Source of the DNA: JBMYYR01 sp049609625
GTDB lineage: Bacteria > Bacteroidota > Bacteroidia > Flavobacteriales > CAJXXR01
Reading direction: 5' to 3'
Length of the DNA stretch: 45,226 nt
NCBI GenBank assembly: GCA_049609625.1
Contig: JBMYYR010000009.1
Location: forward strand, 1 to 45,226
This document shows positions 13,830-21,253 of the stretch, in pieces (position 1 is the first letter of the stretch; each line of letters opens with the position of its first letter). A model generated the notes under the pieces. It did no database searches, was not told the origin of the DNA, and worked only from the letters and a program-made list of their open reading frames with translations. Both the position numbers and the translations under genes were made by a program.

Positions 13830-14443
13830 GGTTTATTTTTAGGAAAATGATAGCGCGTTCTGCTTAGGTTGATAATTCAACATCAAGTTGATTTCATATT
13901 GTCATTTAGATATTATTTTGGTCAAGATTGACTTTGTCTTTGGTTTTGTGTCGAGCGCTTTTGGCTCCAGGTGCTTAAGTAGGGTAGGAGTGTTTTTGTT
14001 GAAACAGCCTTAGCTCGATTCAATTTGTGTTTTGGAAATGAGTCTTCATTTCGCATCAAAAATCCATTTTAGTAGTAAAAATCATCCTTTAGCATAGTTA
14101 GCAATTTAGCAACTTGAAAATTAATCAAAATGCTAAAGTTCAAAATGCTAAAAATACTAAACCAAGAACCTAGGTCATTTAGCTTTAGCAATCTGAGTAT
14201 TTTAAAATAGGCTAAAAAATGAAATAATATTAAGTTAAATGATTGAAAATGAGTATAGTTATACCGATTTAGTTAAACCATTACTTTAAGTCATTTATAG
14301 GACTAAAACAGGATATTAACATATACCGTGGACATCAACAGACCAGTAGGTTTATTTTTTAGCAAAGCCATATTATACTTAAATTGCTAATTTAAAAAGA
14401 AGATTTTTGCTAAAAATTAATGCTAAGCTGAAATGCTAAAGAA
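13830..14443. other. Long non-coding stretch between convergent rpmG-DUF4295 and coaE transcripts
   Basis: About 610 bp without a credible gene on either strand, flanked by the 3' ends of two converging transcripts. The first half (13830-14080) shows nothing recognisable. The second half holds a dense cluster of TTAGCA/TGCTAA hexamers (see the repeat entry). No tRNA-like cloverleaf and no promoter box were found. Confidence 0.6.
14089..14439. repeat. Cluster of eleven TTAGCA/TGCTAA hexamers
   Basis: TTAGCA occurs at 14089, 14098, 14106, 14185 and 14359; its complement TGCTAA occurs at 14131, 14146, 14385, 14408, 14421 and 14434. About one hit or fewer is expected by chance in 350 bp of AT-rich DNA. 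Spacing is irregular (8 to 174 bp), so it is not a tandem or CRISPR array. The core is often extended to TTTAGCAA or AATGCTAAA. It could be a multi-site protein-binding region; unexplained. Confidence 0.75.
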
Positions 14444-15037
14444 TTACAATTTATGAAGTGCTTCTAAGAATTGAAGAACTTGGGGAATTAGTAAAGTTGA
14501 TGAATTTGTAATGACGAAATCGGCTTTTGCCCGTTTTTGGTCTTCGGGCATTTGTTTGCCAATCCGATTCAGAACTTCGGCTTTTGTACAGCGATCTCTT
14601 TCCATAACCCGCTGGATACGGAGATCTTGATCGGCAAATACCAAACAAGAATAATCGACAGATTGGTCATTGGTTTCAAAAAGTAGTGCCGATTCTTTGA
14701 ATACTAAAGCACTTTTTTGCTCGCCGATCCAGTTTTGAAAGACTTTGGCTACTTTGGGATGAATGAGTTGATTGAGTTGTTCTAGTTTGGTTTTATCTTG
14801 AAAGACAATTTTAGCTAAAGCTGATCTATTAATAGTTTGATCACCAACAACCTGATTGTCAATAATTTGATTTCCAAAAAGCAAAGTCAATTCTTCAATA
14901 ACTGAAGCTTGATTTAAGATTTTTCGAGCTTCTAAATCGGAATTAAAAACAGGATAGCCCATTTTGGAAATAAGCTCGCAAACCGTCGATTTCCCTGCGC
15001 CAATGCCACCTGTTATGCCAACAACTTTAGTCTTCAT
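14444..15037 (-). CDS. coaE: Dephospho-CoA kinase
   Basis: 197 residues. The P-loop G7-I-T-G-G-I-G-A-G-K-S-T, the segment VFNSDLEARKIL, the LIHPKV motif and the end region DLRIQRVMERD.CTKAEVLNRI are diagnostic of CoaE, which phosphorylates dephospho-CoA in the last step of coenzyme A synthesis in the cytoplasm. The length is normal. The gene overlaps the 3' end of the YbbR-like gene by 11 bp, and the two are probably translated from one message. The arrangement DUF1573, yajC, ybbR-like, coaE is common in Bacteroidota. The reading frame ends next to the TTAGCA repeat cluster, with no clear terminator. Confidence 0.95.
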   Translation of the reverse strand: MKTKVVGITGGIGAGKSTVCELISKMGYPVFNSDLEARKILNQASVIEELTLLFGNQIIDNQVVGDQTINRSALAKIVFQDKTKLEQLNQLIHPKVAKVFQNWIGEQKSALVFKESALLFETNDQSVDYSCLVFADQDLRIQRVMERDRCTKAEVLNRIGKQMPEDQKRAKADFVITNSSTLLIPQVLQFLEALHKL

Positions 15038-15989
15038 TATAAATCAGATATTCAAGCTCTTCGGGTTCTATAGATAGAATTTTGAGCCCTTTTGGTTGAT
15101 GAATGACAACAACTTTAGCAAAAGTATTTTGCCCAGGAATAGACTGTGCTTCGATCAAGAAATCGGAAGCTTTTATGTTGCTATAGTCTTGTGTAGGAAC
15201 AGAATAGCTTAGTTTTACTTTGGAAGGGAAATAATTAATGTGTTCAAAAGGTTTGTTGATTTCTACCGAAATTTGACCTTCTGTAAGTTGATTAACCTCG
15301 AGATATATGGATATGTGGCGAGATGTTGAGTCCAGTTTTACATGCTGAGGAATGTCTAATAAAACCTTGATTCGTTTAGATTTATCAATATTTTTAAAGG
15401 TTTTTACTTCAGTTTTAATCACATTAATGGAGTCGACGAATGAACTTGGAAGAAACACATCAATAGAGTCGCGATCAAATTGAATAGAGCGGATCGCAAA
15501 ACCTGAATTAGGCTGTAAGGTCAGTTCGCTTTGAATAGCAATTTTTCGGGAAACAAGCTTATCTATTTTAAACCTAAACTCCTGAGGATGAATAGATAAG
15601 ATGTTTTGCTTTAAGAGCCATTTGGGTAAAAAATCTTGCTGATTTTGAGTTAAATTATGGCGAATTTGTGTTGTTGTATAATCTAAATTTTGAGCGGAAA
15701 TCGGAATAGGATCTTTAGAAGCCATTTTGATTCTAAGAAGTTGAAACCCGCTCGCCATGACCTTAAAGGACGCTTGTTGTTCTGCGTCGCTCAATAAACT
15801 ATATTGCTTTGGTAGATCGTGGAGCACGAAGTTGAAATTAATCGTTTCGGTATAGCTTGCCGAAAATCGAGATAAAAACCACAAGAAAGTGGATATCAGG
15901 AAGATATACCCGAATTGTTTGGTCAGAAAATCGAATGTTAATATCCGTTTTCCAATAGTCCTAAGGATGGAAGTTTGTGTTTTGGACAT
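15027..15989 (-). CDS. YbbR-like (CdaR-like) domain protein
   Basis: 320 residues. A short cytoplasmic N-terminus is followed by one membrane segment (GYIFLISTFLWFLSRF, about residues 27-42) and a periplasmic part with YbbR-type beta repeats; typical strings are INFNFVLHDLPKQYSLLS and FEHINYFPSKVKLSYSVP. YbbR/CdaR proteins regulate diadenylate cyclase in Firmicutes; the Bacteroidota versions beside yajC and coaE have no assigned role. It overlaps coaE by 11 bp. A strong terminator separates it from yajC, so ybbR-coaE transcription must start in the short gap at 15990-16013 or depend on read-through. Confidence 0.82.
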   Translation of the reverse strand: MSKTQTSILRTIGKRILTFDFLTKQFGYIFLISTFLWFLSRFSASYTETINFNFVLHDLPKQYSLLSDAEQQASFKVMASGFQLLRIKMASKDPIPISAQNLDYTTTQIRHNLTQNQQDFLPKWLLKQNILSIHPQEFRFKIDKLVSRKIAIQSELTLQPNSGFAIRSIQFDRDSIDVFLPSSFVDSINVIKTEVKTFKNIDKSKRIKVLLDIPQHVKLDSTSRHISIYLEVNQLTEGQISVEINKPFEHINYFPSKVKLSYSVPTQDYSNIKASDFLIEAQSIPGQNTFAKVVVIHQPKGLKILSIEPEELEYLIYNED

Positions 15990-16013
15990 CGCTTTTCAAC
16001 TAATTTTTCAACT

Positions 16014-16052
16014 AAAAAAAACCTGTTTAAATGATTACATTCAAACAGGTTT
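16014..16052 (-). terminator. Rho-independent terminator after yajC
   Basis: On the minus strand a perfect 10-bp stem (AAACCTGTTT / AAACAGGTTT) is followed by a run of eight T. It begins 8 bp after the yajC stop and separates yajC from the YbbR-like gene. Confidence 0.82.
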
Positions 16053-16060
16053 AATTGACT

Positions 16061-16333
16061 TTACTTTTTTTCCTTCATTTGGCTTGGAGGAAGAATAGCA
16101 TTGCGTTCAATTTTGAGTTTCGTGCCACTGCCTTCGCATTCAATCTGAAGTGTAGTGTCTTGAAGGCTAACGATTTTACCGTGGATTCCTCCTATCGTGA
16201 TAACCTTATCTCCTTTGTCTAAACCAGAGCGATATTTAGCTTCTTCTTTAGATTTTTTTGCTTGCGGTCTGATGACGAGGAAGTAAAACACTCCAATCAT
16301 CAACACAATCATTATCAACTGATTATTGTCCAT
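16061..16333 (-). CDS. yajC: Preprotein translocase subunit YajC
   Basis: 90 residues with one N-terminal membrane helix (LIMIVLMIGVFYFLVIRPQA) followed by the conserved YajC stretch KKSKEEAKYRSGLDKGDKVI and TIGGIHGKIVSLQDTTLQIE. YajC associates with SecDF-YidC at the Sec translocon. The N-terminal helix, 'RPQ', and 'GD.V.T.GG..G.V' are diagnostic. It is flanked on both sides by terminators (16014-16052 and 16352-16389), which suggests a short transcript or attenuated read-through from the DUF1573 gene upstream. Confidence 0.95.
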   Translation of the reverse strand: MDNNQLIMIVLMIGVFYFLVIRPQAKKSKEEAKYRSGLDKGDKVITIGGIHGKIVSLQDTTLQIECEGSGTKLKIERNAILPPSQMKEKK

Positions 16334-16351
16334 ATTTTTTTGTTTTAAATT

Positions 16352-16389
16352 AAAAAAATCCGAAAATTACAAAAGTAAAAATCGGATTT
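16352..16389 (-). terminator. Hairpin terminator between the DUF1573 gene and yajC
   Basis: On the minus strand an 8-bp stem (AAATCCGA / TCGGATTT) with an 18-nt loop is followed by a run of T. It begins 22 bp after the DUF1573 stop. The long loop makes it weaker than its neighbour. Confidence 0.6.
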
Positions 16390-16410
16390 ATTAACCGTTA
16401 AGTTTATAGC

Positions 16411-16908
16411 TTATTTTTTGGCTGGAGCAGTTTTGACAACATTTCCAGAAATACGTAAGGTTGTTCTGTTTGGCGATGTATTGGCTGTAATATTAACCGC
16501 TTTGTTGATTTTTCCAGACTTACCTCTAGAGTTAAATACAACTTTGATTTCTCCAGTTTCACCAACAGCAACTGGTTCTTTTGTCCAGCTAGGTGCAGTA
16601 CATCCACAAGTTCCTTTTACGTTTGAAATAATCAATGGTTCTGTACCAACGTTCTTAAAAGTGTATACTTTTTCAGCTTTCTCGCCAGAATTAATCGTCC
16701 CGAAATCATAAACTTTTTCTACGAACTCAAATTTTGCATCTCCAGTAGATTCAACAGCCGCTGCTTTTTTGGCAGGCGTAGTTGGTTTTGCTGGTGTCGT
16801 TTGTGCTGGTGTTTCAGCTTTGGCAGGTGTTGCATCAGAATTGTCGCAAGAAAACGTAAAAAATGAAAGTGATGCGATAAGCGCAACAGAAAGAATTTGT
16901 TTTAACAT
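16411..16908 (-). CDS. DUF1573 lipoprotein
   Basis: 165 residues from the ATG at 16908; the frame runs open further upstream, but the promoter box at 16952-16959 lies inside that extension. The signal peptide ends in FFTFSC with Cys21 lipidated. An Ala/Pro/Thr/Lys-rich linker (about 25-55) leads to one DUF1573 Ig-like domain: KVYDFGTINSGEKAEKVYTF, then LIISNVKGTCGCTAPSW and EIKVVFNSRGKSGKINKAV. DUF1573 domains contain the conserved 'CGCT' loop and are common in Bacteroidota secreted proteins, with no defined role. It lies first in the DUF1573-yajC order typical for the phylum. A paralogue without the lipid anchor lies at 17837. Confidence 0.88.
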   Translation of the reverse strand: MLKQILSVALIASLSFFTFSCDNSDATPAKAETPAQTTPAKPTTPAKKAAAVESTGDAKFEFVEKVYDFGTINSGEKAEKVYTFKNVGTEPLIISNVKGTCGCTAPSWTKEPVAVGETGEIKVVFNSRGKSGKINKAVNITANTSPNRTTLRISGNVVKTAPAKK

Positions 16909-16951
16909 GGTCTTTAGATTTTGTGTTATAAATGATGTAATAAAACGAGGG

Positions 16952-16981
16952 CAAAGATAACAAAAACTTAGCTTAGTCAAA
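16952..16981 (-). promoter_or_regulatory. Promoter of the DUF1573-yajC genes (TTTG, 18 bp, TATCTTTG)
   Basis: On the minus strand TTTG (plus 16978-16981) and TATCTTTG (plus 16952-16959) are separated by 18 bp, a full match to the flavobacterial -33/-7 consensus. It lies 43 bp before the ATG at 16908. Confidence 0.75.
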
Positions 16982-17098
16982 TCGAATGCAGCCCTTTTGT
17001 CGTTAAAGCCTGTTAATTAATTTTAACAGCTTTTTAGACTATTAATTAAACCAAAATTCAGACTTTTGGCATCAGTATTTTAAAGTCAAAACAAAACC

Positions 17099-17782
17099 AT
17101 GATATACATTATACTACTCGCTTTTGCAGGTATCGGCTTTTTAGTTAGTCGCCAGCTCAAAAAAAAGTTTAAAACCTATAGTCAAGTCCCATTAAGCTCT
17201 TCGTTTTCAGGAAAAGAAATTGCCGAAAAGATGCTGAAAGACCATGGCATTCATGACGTTAGAGTCGTTTCGACCCCAGGCGAGTTGACAGACCATTATA
17301 ATCCAAATTCAAAAACTGTTAATCTAAGCGAAGGCGTTTATCATGGCAGACATATTGCTGCAGCAGCTGTTTCGGCTCACGAATGCGGGCATGCCGTTCA
17401 GCACGCCAGAGCCTATGCCTGGTTGCAAATGAGATCAAAACTAGTACCGATAGTCAATTTGAGTTCAAAAATAATGAATGTTATTTTTATTTTTGGAATT
17501 ATTGGCTCTTTTGCTTTTTCATTTGGCTATGATGTTATAATTTTGACGGTAATTATTGCCCAAGCTGTTATTGCTGCTTTTGCTCTCATTACTTTACCCG
17601 TAGAATATGATGCGAGCAATCGAGCCATGATTTGGCTTGAAACTAGCGGAGTTGCTGGTCGATCGGAATTAGAAAAAGCTAACGACGCCTTGCTTTGGGC
17701 TGCCAGAACTTACTTAGTTTCTGCCCTAGCTGCACTAACTACTTTGGCATACTATGTGTTGATGTACACACGTAGAGACTAA
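17099..17782 (+). CDS. YugP-type zinc metallopeptidase (neutral zinc metallopeptidase family)
   Basis: 227 residues. An N-terminal membrane helix (IYIILLAFAGIGFLVSRQL) anchors the protein; the zinc motif is H94-E-C-G-H98 in VSAHECGHAVQHARAYAWLQ; two or three further hydrophobic segments follow (IMNVIFIFGIIGSFAFSF, ILTVIIAQAVIAAFALITL and one at the C-terminus). The segment LPVEYDASNRAM, with its acidic residue, is conserved in the YugP family. The family is thought to be a membrane-bound protease of unknown substrate. It is transcribed divergently from the DUF1573 lipoprotein and co-directionally with a second DUF1573 gene 54 bp downstream, so the gene sits between two DUF1573 paralogues. Confidence 0.9.
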   Translation: MIYIILLAFAGIGFLVSRQLKKKFKTYSQVPLSSSFSGKEIAEKMLKDHGIHDVRVVSTPGELTDHYNPNSKTVNLSEGVYHGRHIAAAAVSAHECGHAVQHARAYAWLQMRSKLVPIVNLSSKIMNVIFIFGIIGSFAFSFGYDVIILTVIIAQAVIAAFALITLPVEYDASNRAMIWLETSGVAGRSELEKANDALLWAARTYLVSALAALTTLAYYVLMYTRRD

Positions 17783-17836
17783 CTTAATTTTTTTTAAACA
17801 CAAGCTATTTTACATAACCTTAATTTTTTAAACCCT

Positions 17837-18298
17837 ATGAAAACGTTTTTTATTTCAGTTTTAGTTGCTGTGAGTTCAAGTTTTGCTTTTGCTCAAGAAC
17901 TTTCTTTCGAGAACACCGTACACAACTATGGATCAATAGATTATAGTGCCGATGGTACTTGCGAATTTACCTTTACCAACACGGGCGACAAGCCTTTGAT
18001 TATCTCAAGAGCCAAAGGATCTTGCGGTTGTACTGTGCCAACGTATTCGCGCGAGCCAATTATGCCTGGAAAATCAGGAGAAATCAAAGTAAAGTACGAC
18101 ACCAAACGTCCTGGAAACTTTACTAAATCGGTAACCGTTTATAGCAACAGTACTAAGGGCGCAAGCGTGTCAAACGACACAACTGGCCAAACAACCGTTC
18201 GTCTAACCATCAAAGGAAAAGTAGGTCCAAAACCAACAAAAGCGGAACAAAATATATCAAAAGACACTCAAAGTCCGATGGTTCCAACAGCAGGCTAA
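17837..18298 (+). CDS. Secreted DUF1573 domain protein
   Basis: 153 residues with a Sec signal peptide (MKTFFISVLVAVSSSFAFAQ) that has no lipobox, so the protein is periplasmic or exported. A single DUF1573 domain follows: FENTVHNYGSIDYSADGTCE, PLIISRAKGSCGCTVPTYSR and GEIKVKYDTKRPGNFTKSVT, with a polar insertion (about 115-127) before the last strand. It shares the 'KG.CGCT.P' loop with the lipoprotein at 16411, so the two are paralogues in different cell envelopes or anchoring modes. A strong terminator follows 32 bp after the stop. Confidence 0.9.
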   Translation: MKTFFISVLVAVSSSFAFAQELSFENTVHNYGSIDYSADGTCEFTFTNTGDKPLIISRAKGSCGCTVPTYSREPIMPGKSGEIKVKYDTKRPGNFTKSVTVYSNSTKGASVSNDTTGQTTVRLTIKGKVGPKPTKAEQNISKDTQSPMVPTAG

Positions 18299-18330
18299 GA
18301 CTCTTATAATCAATATGATATTAATTCATT

Positions 18331-18384
18331 AAAAAAAACAAGCTGAACCCATTGTCATCAATGCGCGTTCAGCTTGTTTTTTTT
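18331..18384 (+). terminator. Terminator after the DUF1573 gene
   Basis: An 18-bp perfect stem including the A/T tails (CAAGCTGAAC / GTTCAGCTTG core, 18339-18348 and 18367-18376) closes an 18-nt loop and ends in a T8 run. The symmetrical A and T runs mean that it may act in both directions. Confidence 0.85.
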
Positions 18385-18410
18385 ATTTCAAGTCCCAAAA
18401 AAAATAAATT

Positions 18411-18593
18411 ATGGAACGTTTTGAGCCCAAACATAAACTTGAAGCCGACGAATTTTATTATTCAGAAAAGGGATTTATTGTATTTACCGAAGTCTATCAT
18501 CTAAAAAGAGGCTATTGTTGTAAAAACCACTGCAAACATTGTCCTTATGGTTATACCCAAAAATTCAAAAAAAAAACGCCTAACAACACATGA
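18411..18593 (+). CDS. DUF5522-family cysteine-rich small protein
   Basis: 60 residues. The start MERFEPKHKLEADEFYYSEK and the cysteine cluster GYCCKNHCKHCPYGY are typical of DUF5522 proteins; four Cys and a His within 14 residues suggest metal binding. The function is unknown. Its last codons overlap the start of the urocanate hydratase gene by 4 bp (ATGA), so the two are translationally coupled and probably functionally related. No signal peptide, so it is cytoplasmic. Confidence 0.85.
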   Translation: MERFEPKHKLEADEFYYSEKGFIVFTEVYHLKRGYCCKNHCKHCPYGYTQKFKKKTPNNT

Positions 18594-20590
18594 GTTTATC
18601 TGATTTTCAACAAGCCATCCGAACTGGAATACCATCTGAATTACCTAAAAAACAGGTCTTTGACTCAACTTTAAATCACGCGCCAAAACGAAAAGATATT
18701 CTTAGCGAAAGCGAAAAAGAACTTGCTATTCGAAATGCCTTGCGTTATTTTGATGCCAAACATCACGCAGTGCTTTTGCCCGAATTTAAAGAAGAACTCG
18801 ATACCTTTGGACGTATATATATGTATCGTTTTCGTCCAAATTACGAAATGAAAGCACGTCCGATTGACGATTATCCAGCAAAATCGGAACAGGCGGCAGC
18901 TATTATGTTGATGATTCAAAATAATCTGGATTATGCCGTGGCTCAGCATCCTCATGAGTTAATTACTTACGGAGGAAATGGCGCTGTATTTTCGAATTGG
19001 GCGCAATATCTGTTGGCAATGCAGTATTTGTCGGAAATGACAGATGAGCAAACTTTGGTCATGAGTTCAGGACATCCACAAGGTTTATTTCCTTCTCATA
19101 AAAATGCACCTCGTGTAGTAGTAACGAATGGAATGATGATTCCAAACTATTCAAAACCAGATGATTGGGAGAAATTTAATGCTTTGGGCGTAAGCCAATA
19201 CGGTCAAATGACGGCTGGTTCTTATATGTATATTGGCCCTCAGGGTATTGTGCATGGAACAACAATTACAGTACTGAATGCAGGTCGGAAAATTTCAAAA
19301 TCTGGAGAAGGTTTAGCAGGAAAACTATTTGTTACTTCAGGACTTGGAGGGATGAGTGGCGCACAGCCAAAAGCAGGAAATATTGCGGGTTGTATTACGG
19401 TTTGTGCTGAAGTGAATCCGAAAATCACAAAAATCAGACACGAACAAGGTTGGATCGACGAAATTATCGATTCTATTCCAGCTTTAATTTCGAGAGTAAA
19501 GCAAGCTAAAGCCAATAAAGAAGTGGTTTCTATTGCTTATTTAGGAAATGTTGTTGATGTTTGGGAACAGTTTTATGAAGCTGATTTATATATCGATTTA
19601 GGTTCAGACCAGACTTCATTACATAATCCTTGGGCTGGAGGATATTATCCTGTTAATCAATCTTTTGAAAAATCAAATCAGCAAATGGCAGAAACTCCAG
19701 AGCGGTTCAAAACAGCTGTTCAAGAGAGTTTAAAAAGACAAGCCACAGCAATAAATAAGCATGCGGCGAAAGGCACGTATTTCTTTGATTATGGAAATGC
19801 CTTTCTGTTGGAAGCCAGTAGAGCTGGAGCTGATGTGATGGCTGAAAATGGAATTGATTTTAAATATCCATCTTATGTTCAGGACATTATGGGGCCAATG
19901 TGTTTTGATTTTGGTTTTGGGCCTTTCCGTTGGGTTTGTGCTTCTGGTGATCCAAAAGACTTGGAATTCACAGATAAATTAGCAACAGAAGTCCTCGAAA
20001 ACATCAAAACAACTGCTCCAGACGAAATCAAACAGCAATTGAGCGACAACATTCAATGGATAAAAGGTGCTCAAGAAAATAAACTTGTTGTTGGTTCTCA
20101 GGCTCGTATTTTATACGCTGATGCTCAGGGGCGTATAGAAATTGCAAAAGCTTTTAACGAAGCGATTGCCGATGGAAAAATTGGCTCGGTGGTGTTGGGT
20201 AGAGATCATCACGATGTCTCTGGAACGGATTCGCCCTTCCGCGAAACCTCTAATATTTATGATGGCTCGCGCTTTACTGCCGATATGGCGATTCAGAATG
20301 TAATTGGCGACGCCTTCCGTGGCGCCACTTGGGTTTCTATTCACAACGGCGGTGGCGTCGGTTGGGGAGAAGTGATCAATGGTGGATTCGGGATGCTTTT
20401 GGATGGAAGTCCTGAAGCTAAACAGCGTTTAGAAAGTATGTTGTTTTGGGATGTCAATAATGGAATTTCGAGACGATCGTGGGCTAGAAATGAAGGCGCC
20501 ATTTTTGCCATCAAACGCGCTATGGAAACAAACAAACAATTAAAAGTAACCTTACCAAATTTTGTAGATGATGATTTATTTAAAGCTTAA
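18590..20590 (+). CDS. hutU: Urocanate hydratase
   Basis: 666 residues, the long urocanase form rather than the ~555-residue canonical one. NAD+-binding and active-site segments are clear: MSSGHPQGLFPSHKNAPRVV, GTTITVLNAGRK, TSGLGGMSGAQPKAGNIAG, DYGNAFLLEASRAGADVM, FRWVC450ASGDPKDLE with the conserved Cys, and GRDHHDVSGTDSPFRETSN. The enzyme converts urocanate to imidazolonepropionate, the second step of histidine breakdown. No hutH, hutI or hutG lies in the window, so the rest of the pathway must be elsewhere. It is coupled to DUF5522 (4-bp overlap), and its end overlaps the next lipoprotein frame by 23 bp. Confidence 0.96.
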   Translation: MSLSDFQQAIRTGIPSELPKKQVFDSTLNHAPKRKDILSESEKELAIRNALRYFDAKHHAVLLPEFKEELDTFGRIYMYRFRPNYEMKARPIDDYPAKSEQAAAIMLMIQNNLDYAVAQHPHELITYGGNGAVFSNWAQYLLAMQYLSEMTDEQTLVMSSGHPQGLFPSHKNAPRVVVTNGMMIPNYSKPDDWEKFNALGVSQYGQMTAGSYMYIGPQGIVHGTTITVLNAGRKISKSGEGLAGKLFVTSGLGGMSGAQPKAGNIAGCITVCAEVNPKITKIRHEQGWIDEIIDSIPALISRVKQAKANKEVVSIAYLGNVVDVWEQFYEADLYIDLGSDQTSLHNPWAGGYYPVNQSFEKSNQQMAETPERFKTAVQESLKRQATAINKHAAKGTYFFDYGNAFLLEASRAGADVMAENGIDFKYPSYVQDIMGPMCFDFGFGPFRWVCASGDPKDLEFTDKLATEVLENIKTTAPDEIKQQLSDNIQWIKGAQENKLVVGSQARILYADAQGRIEIAKAFNEAIADGKIGSVVLGRDHHDVSGTDSPFRETSNIYDGSRFTADMAIQNVIGDAFRGATWVSIHNGGGVGWGEVINGGFGMLLDGSPEAKQRLESMLFWDVNNGISRRSWARNEGAIFAIKRAMETNKQLKVTLPNFVDDDLFKA

Positions 20591-20996
20591 AAAACACCTT
20601 AATTTACTGATAGTCATTGTATTGTCTTTAGTTTCATTTTGGGCTTGTACGCCCGATGATGACAATGAAAATGGAGATATCCGAGCGGAATATGTTGGTT
20701 CTTGGACGTGTAGCGAGCAAAGTTCGCTGTTCGGTCAATCCACTTATTCAGTAACTATTTCATACGGCCCTTCCGACAACACCGTGCTGATTTATAATCT
20801 GTACAATATTGGTGCTTCTGAAGCCGTAGAAGTCTATTTAGTAGACAATTCGTTAGAATTACTCAATCAAACAGTAGACAACAATCTGTTTTCAGGAGAA
20901 GGCACATCTGTTGTGGATTATTCTACATTCAACCTAAGCTATTCTGTAAAATCTGCAGGAGATCAAGATCAAGTTTCAGCTACGTTCACTCAATAA
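20568..20996 (+). CDS. Small lipoprotein, unknown function (paralogue of the one at 3780)
   Basis: 142 residues. The first ATG pair lies inside the last codons of hutU in another frame, so the two genes overlap by 23 bp. A basic N-terminus and hydrophobic core (LKKHLNLLIVIVLSLVSFWAC) precede the lipidated Cys near residue 27, then an acidic linker (TPDDDNENGD) and a domain beginning AEYVGSWTCSEQS. The start 'A.YVG.W.CS' mirrors AKYIGDWECS of the lipoprotein at 3780-4346. The rest is polar and beta-rich without catalytic motifs. No start codon lies further downstream that would keep the signal peptide, so the overlap is real. Probably co-transcribed with hutU. Confidence 0.75.
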   Translation: MMIYLKLKKHLNLLIVIVLSLVSFWACTPDDDNENGDIRAEYVGSWTCSEQSSLFGQSTYSVTISYGPSDNTVLIYNLYNIGASEAVEVYLVDNSLELLNQTVDNNLFSGEGTSVVDYSTFNLSYSVKSAGDQDQVSATFTQ

Positions 20997-21061
20997 TTAG
21001 AGAAAATTAATGACAATATTTTGTCTTTAAGTTACTCATAATGTTTAGATTAACTTATTAC

Positions 21062-21083
21062 TTACCTCATTCTAATGAGGTAA
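21062..21083. terminator. Hairpin after the hutU/lipoprotein transcript
   Basis: A perfect 9-bp stem (TTACCTCAT / ATGAGGTAA) with a 4-nt loop, 65 bp after the lipoprotein stop. It lacks a T run, so termination is only possible, not certain. Confidence 0.4.
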
Positions 21084-21086
21084 ATA

Positions 21087-21099
21087 ATTCAACATAGAA
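21087..21099 (-). repeat. Partial copy of the dispersed end repeat
   Basis: ATTCAACATAGAA is the complement of the TTCTATGTTGAAT core found at 26021. It is followed by a G/A-rich tract resembling the one after the copy at 24838, so the two partial copies flank the icmF gene in the same orientation. Confidence 0.5.
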
Positions 21100-21220
21100 T
21101 CAGAAAAAAAGACTCAGAATAGCATGGAGTAATGACTATTTGTTGAGTGCATTGAATGGAAAAGTATACGTTTGCGCTGGAACTAGCCTAATATTTTCGG
21201 ACAGAGCCCAAAAAAAATTG

Positions 21221-21228
21221 TATTTTTG
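21221..21228 (+). promoter_or_regulatory. Promoter -7 box (TATTTTTG) of icmF
   Basis: Exact TAnnTTTG match, 25 bp before the ATG at 21254. The -33 region has only a weak TTTC. Confidence 0.6.
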
Positions 21229-21253
21229 TTGACTTTAAAAACGTACATCTACT

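Noticed and set aside
14089..14439. CRISPR array
   Set aside because: The repeat is only 6-9 bp, occurs in both orientations with spacing from 8 to 174 bp, and no cas gene is near.
16909..16980. 24-residue N-terminal extension of the DUF1573 lipoprotein
   Set aside because: It would place the promoter box at 16952-16959 inside the coding region and hide the signal peptide.
18590..20590. Part of a histidine-utilisation operon
   Set aside because: No hutH, hutI or hutG homologue lies on either side; the neighbours are DUF5522 and a lipoprotein.
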